Shown piece by piece: positions 6,722 through 8,770 of a DNA stretch of 8,770 nt. Made by a program: the position numbers and the translations under genes. A model generated the notes under the pieces. The model ran no database searches and was not told the DNA's origin. It saw only the letters and a program-made list of their open reading frames with translations. The number at the start of each line of letters is the position of its first letter. Position 1 is the first letter of the stretch. The DNA is from Vicinamibacteria bacterium (GTDB lineage: Bacteria; Acidobacteriota; Vicinamibacteria; Vicinamibacterales; 2-12-FULL-66-21), in NCBI GenBank assembly GCA_025937075.1, contig JAICSD010000159.1, forward strand, positions 1-8,770, in the 5' to 3' direction.

Positions 6722-8200
6722 ATGCTGGGGCGCACGCGCAGGATCCATTTCGTCGGAATTGGAGGCATCGGCATGAGCGGCATCGCCGAGGTGCTGGCGA
6801 ACCTGGGCTACGAGGTCAGCGGGTCGGACGCGAAAGCGTCCGAGATCACCGATCGCCTCGCCCGTCTCAGGGTTCGCGTCGAGCGCGGCCATGCCGCATC
6901 GCACGTCGGCAGCGCGGACGTCGTCGTGACCTCGTCTGCGATCCACGCGGACAATCCGGAGGTCGAGGAAGCGCGGCGCCGCCGGATTCCGGTCATCCCT
7001 CGCGCCGAGATGCTCGCCGAGCTGATGCGTCTCAAGTACGGCATCGCGATCGCCGGCGCACATGGCAAAACGACGACGACCTCCATGGTGGCGGTGGTGC
7101 TCGAGCGTGCGGGTCTCGATCCGACGGCCGTCATCGGCGGGCGCCTGAGCGCGTTCGGGAGCAACGCGCGGCTCGGCCGCGGCGATTACATGGTCGTCGA
7201 AGCGGATGAGAGCGATCGATCGTTTCTCGAGCTGAGCCCCGCGATCGCGGTGATCACGAACATCGACCGCGAGCACATGGAAGCGTATGGCACGTGGGAC
7301 ACGCTGCAGCAGGCGTTCCTGGAATTCGCGAACAAGGTGCCGTTTTACGGGGCCGTGATTGCCTGCAGCGACGACGAGACGGTGCGCGCGCTGATACCGA
7401 AGATGACCCGGCGCGTCATCTCATACGGACTCGACAGGCCGGACGCGCACGTCCTCGGGCGCAACGCGGCGCTCGAGGCGTTTGGATCGCGGTGCGAGGT
7501 GGTGCAGCAAGCGGTCGATGGACAGCTGACGTCCCTCGGTCCGCTGCGGCTGCGCGTGCCGGGGCGGCACAACCTGCTGAACGCCATTGGAACGGTGGCC
7601 GTCGGCCTCGAAGTCGGGGTGCCGTTCGCGCGAATGGCATCTGCACTGGAGGAGTTCCGCGGGGCCGAGCGGCGTTTTCAGCTGAGGGGCGAAGAGCGCG
7701 GCGTCATGGTCGTCGACGATTACGGCCATCATCCCACGGAGATCGCGGCGGTCATCGCCGCGGCGAGGGCCGGCCTCGATCGCCGCCTCGTCGTCGTGTT
7801 TCAGCCGCACCGCTACACGCGCACGCGGGATCTGATGGAGGCTTTCGGAACCGCGCTGGCCGGTGCCGACGAGATCGTGCTGACGGACATCTACCCGGCG
7901 GGTGAGCCGCCGATCGAGGGGGTCACCGTCGAAGCGCTCGAGGCGGTCGTGCGGCGGACCGGACGTCCCGTTCGGCTCGTGAAAGCACTCGACGATCTGC
8001 CGACCGCCGTGAGCACGCTTGCGCGTTCCGGCGATCTGGTGATCACGCTCGGCGCCGGATCGATCGGCACGATTCCGGATCGCATTCTGGAGGCGCTGCA
8101 CGCGCGAGCGGTTGGAGCTGCAAGACGCTCCGCGCCCGCCGACGCGAACTCGTCAGCCGGAACCCGACAGAGCAATCGCGGGGAGGGCGAAGGCGGATGA
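6722..8200 (+). CDS. murC: UDP-N-acetylmuramate:L-alanine ligase MurC
   Basis: MurC attaches L-Ala to UDP-MurNAc with ATP, the first step of stem-peptide assembly in the cytoplasm. Motifs: N-terminal nucleotide-binding VGIGGIGMSGIA at 11-22; P-loop AGAHGKTTTTS at 111-121; EADESDRSFL at 160-169; TNIDREHMEAYG at 179-190; PGRHNLLNA at 280-288; FRGAERRFQ at 312-320 with the conserved Arg pair; DDYGHHPTE at 332-340; FQPHRYTRT at 360-368; TDIYPAGE at 388-395; and LGAGSIG at 443-449. At 492 residues it is slightly long because of a hydrophilic low-complexity tail of about 30 residues (463-492, rich in Ala, Arg, Ser and Gly) after the normal domain end. The start sits at the usual MurC N-terminus; a Shine-Dalgarno is weak. 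The stop overlaps the ftsQ start by 4 nt, with no murB between. Confidence 0.96.
   Translation: MLGRTRRIHFVGIGGIGMSGIAEVLANLGYEVSGSDAKASEITDRLARLRVRVERGHAASHVGSADVVVTSSAIHADNPEVEEARRRRIPVIPRAEMLAELMRLKYGIAIAGAHGKTTTTSMVAVVLERAGLDPTAVIGGRLSAFGSNARLGRGDYMVVEADESDRSFLELSPAIAVITNIDREHMEAYGTWDTLQQAFLEFANKVPFYGAVIACSDDETVRALIPKMTRRVISYGLDRPDAHVLGRNAALEAFGSRCEVVQQAVDGQLTSLGPLRLRVPGRHNLLNAIGTVAVGLEVGVPFARMASALEEFRGAERRFQLRGEERGVMVVDDYGHHPTEIAAVIAAARAGLDRRLVVVFQPHRYTRTRDLMEAFGTALAGADEIVLTDIYPAGEPPIEGVTVEALEAVVRRTGRPVRLVKALDDLPTAVSTLARSGDLVITLGAGSIGTIPDRILEALHARAVGAARRSAPADANSSAGTRQSNRGEGEGG
8182..8186 (+). promoter_or_regulatory. Ribosome-binding site of ftsQ
   Basis: GGAGG lies 10 nt upstream of the ATG at 8197, inside the last codons of murC. 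It is the closest match to the consensus Shine-Dalgarno in the window and supports independent or reinforced initiation of ftsQ despite the overlap. Confidence 0.7.
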
Positions 8201-8770
8201 GGGTCAAGGCCACGACAGAGAAGAACTTCCGCCGCGCGAAGGTCCGTCCGGGAAAGCGCCGGACGCAGGGCGCGATCCCGGGCGTGATCTGGCGCGCGGC
8301 GCGATGGGGCTGCGCGGTCGCGGTGGTCGCATTTGCCGGATATCGCGGCGCAAATCTCGTCCTGCATGCATCGATCCTTCAGGTCCGCCGCATCAACGTG
8401 CACGGGAACGTGCGACTGTCGAGCGGGGAGGTGCGCGCGATCGTCGACGGGCTTCGCGGATCGAGCATCCTGTCCGTCGATCTCCCGCGCTATCGCCGCC
8501 GGCTCCTCGAGTCTCCCTGGGTGGCGGATGCCGCGCTGCGGCGTGTGCTTCCGTCGACCGTCGAAGTGTTCGTGTCCGAACGCAGGCCCGTCGGCCTCTG
8601 CCGGCTGGGGAGTGCGGTGTACCTGATCGATCCGCACGGCACGATCATCGACGAGTTCGGTCCGCAGTACGCGGAGTTCGATCTGCCGCTCATCGACGGG
8701 CTGGTCCGCGCCCCCTCGTCCGGACAGCCGGCAATCGACGAAACGCGCGCCGAGCTGGCGTCGCGCGCCA
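8197..8770 (+). CDS. ftsQ: Cell division protein FtsQ, N-terminal part (3' end outside window)
   Basis: FtsQ (DivIB-like) is a single-pass inner-membrane divisome protein whose periplasmic part scaffolds FtsB/FtsL and recruits late division proteins. The window holds 191 codons, still open at its end. Layout: a basic cytoplasmic tail rich in Lys and Arg (1-37); one hydrophobic segment at about 38-57; then a POTRA domain at about 62-132 starting LQVRRINVHGNVRLS and containing SILSVDL (90-96), ESPWVADAALRRVLPSTVEV (105-124) and SERRPVG (127-133); then the start of the FtsQ beta domain with YLIDPHGTIIDEF (142-154). The ATG overlaps the murC stop (ATGA) and has a good GGAGG site. Sequence identity within the family is low, but the POTRA pattern plus dcw position make the call firm. 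Downstream ftsA and ftsZ would be expected but are not in view. Confidence 0.9.
   Translation, partial: MRVKATTEKNFRRAKVRPGKRRTQGAIPGVIWRAARWGCAVAVVAFAGYRGANLVLHASILQVRRINVHGNVRLSSGEVRAIVDGLRGSSILSVDLPRYRRRLLESPWVADAALRRVLPSTVEVFVSERRPVGLCRLGSAVYLIDPHGTIIDEFGPQYAEFDLPLIDGLVRAPSSGQPAIDETRAELASRA

Noticed and set aside
1..8770. A hidden new system (defence, CRISPR, retroelement, biosynthetic cluster)
   Set aside because: Apart from the 269-bp gap the window is filled by recognisable dcw genes. There are no spaced direct repeats, transposase or reverse-transcriptase motifs, or unassigned genes.

Overview
The window is a contiguous, co-oriented (+ strand) stretch of a bacterial division and cell-wall (dcw) cluster. 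Gene order is murE (3' end only), murF, mraY, murD, a gap of about 270 bp, ftsW, murG, murC, ftsQ (5' part only). All eight genes are recognised from family motifs read directly in the translations. The DNA is GC-rich with strong G/C bias at third codon positions, which explains the many long but spurious open frames on both strands. The cluster layout, the meso-diaminopimelate signature in MurE (DNPR) and the sequence style of FtsW and MurD suggest a diderm, high-GC bacterium. My best guess is Acidobacteriota, perhaps Vicinamibacteria-like, but this is an inference without any database search.

Region 1 (1-4186) encodes cytoplasmic and early membrane steps of peptidoglycan precursor synthesis. 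MurE adds meso-DAP, MurF adds D-Ala-D-Ala, MraY transfers phospho-MurNAc-pentapeptide to undecaprenyl phosphate (lipid I), and MurD adds D-Glu. The genes are tightly packed: 3 nt between murE and murF, a 1-nt overlap murF/mraY (TGATG), and a 4-nt overlap mraY/murD (ATGA). This suggests one transcript with translational coupling.

Region 2 (4187-4455) is the only sizeable non-coding stretch. It begins with a long imperfect palindrome of about 118 bp, whose left end overlaps the murD stop codon, and continues with two smaller stem-loops before ftsW. It is the least ordinary part of the window.

Region 3 (4456-8770) encodes the septal SEDS glycosyltransferase FtsW, MurG (lipid I to lipid II), MurC (adds L-Ala to UDP-MurNAc) and the N-terminal part of the divisome protein FtsQ. 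ftsW/murG and murC/ftsQ overlap by 4 nt; murG and murC are 35 bp apart. The common arrangement has murB between murC and ftsQ, but here murC runs directly into ftsQ, so murB must lie elsewhere. Nothing in the window looks like a defence system, mobile-element gene, CRISPR array or new enzyme system. The observations worth following are the palindrome, the missing murB, and an unusual substitution in MurD at a normally conserved Arg.
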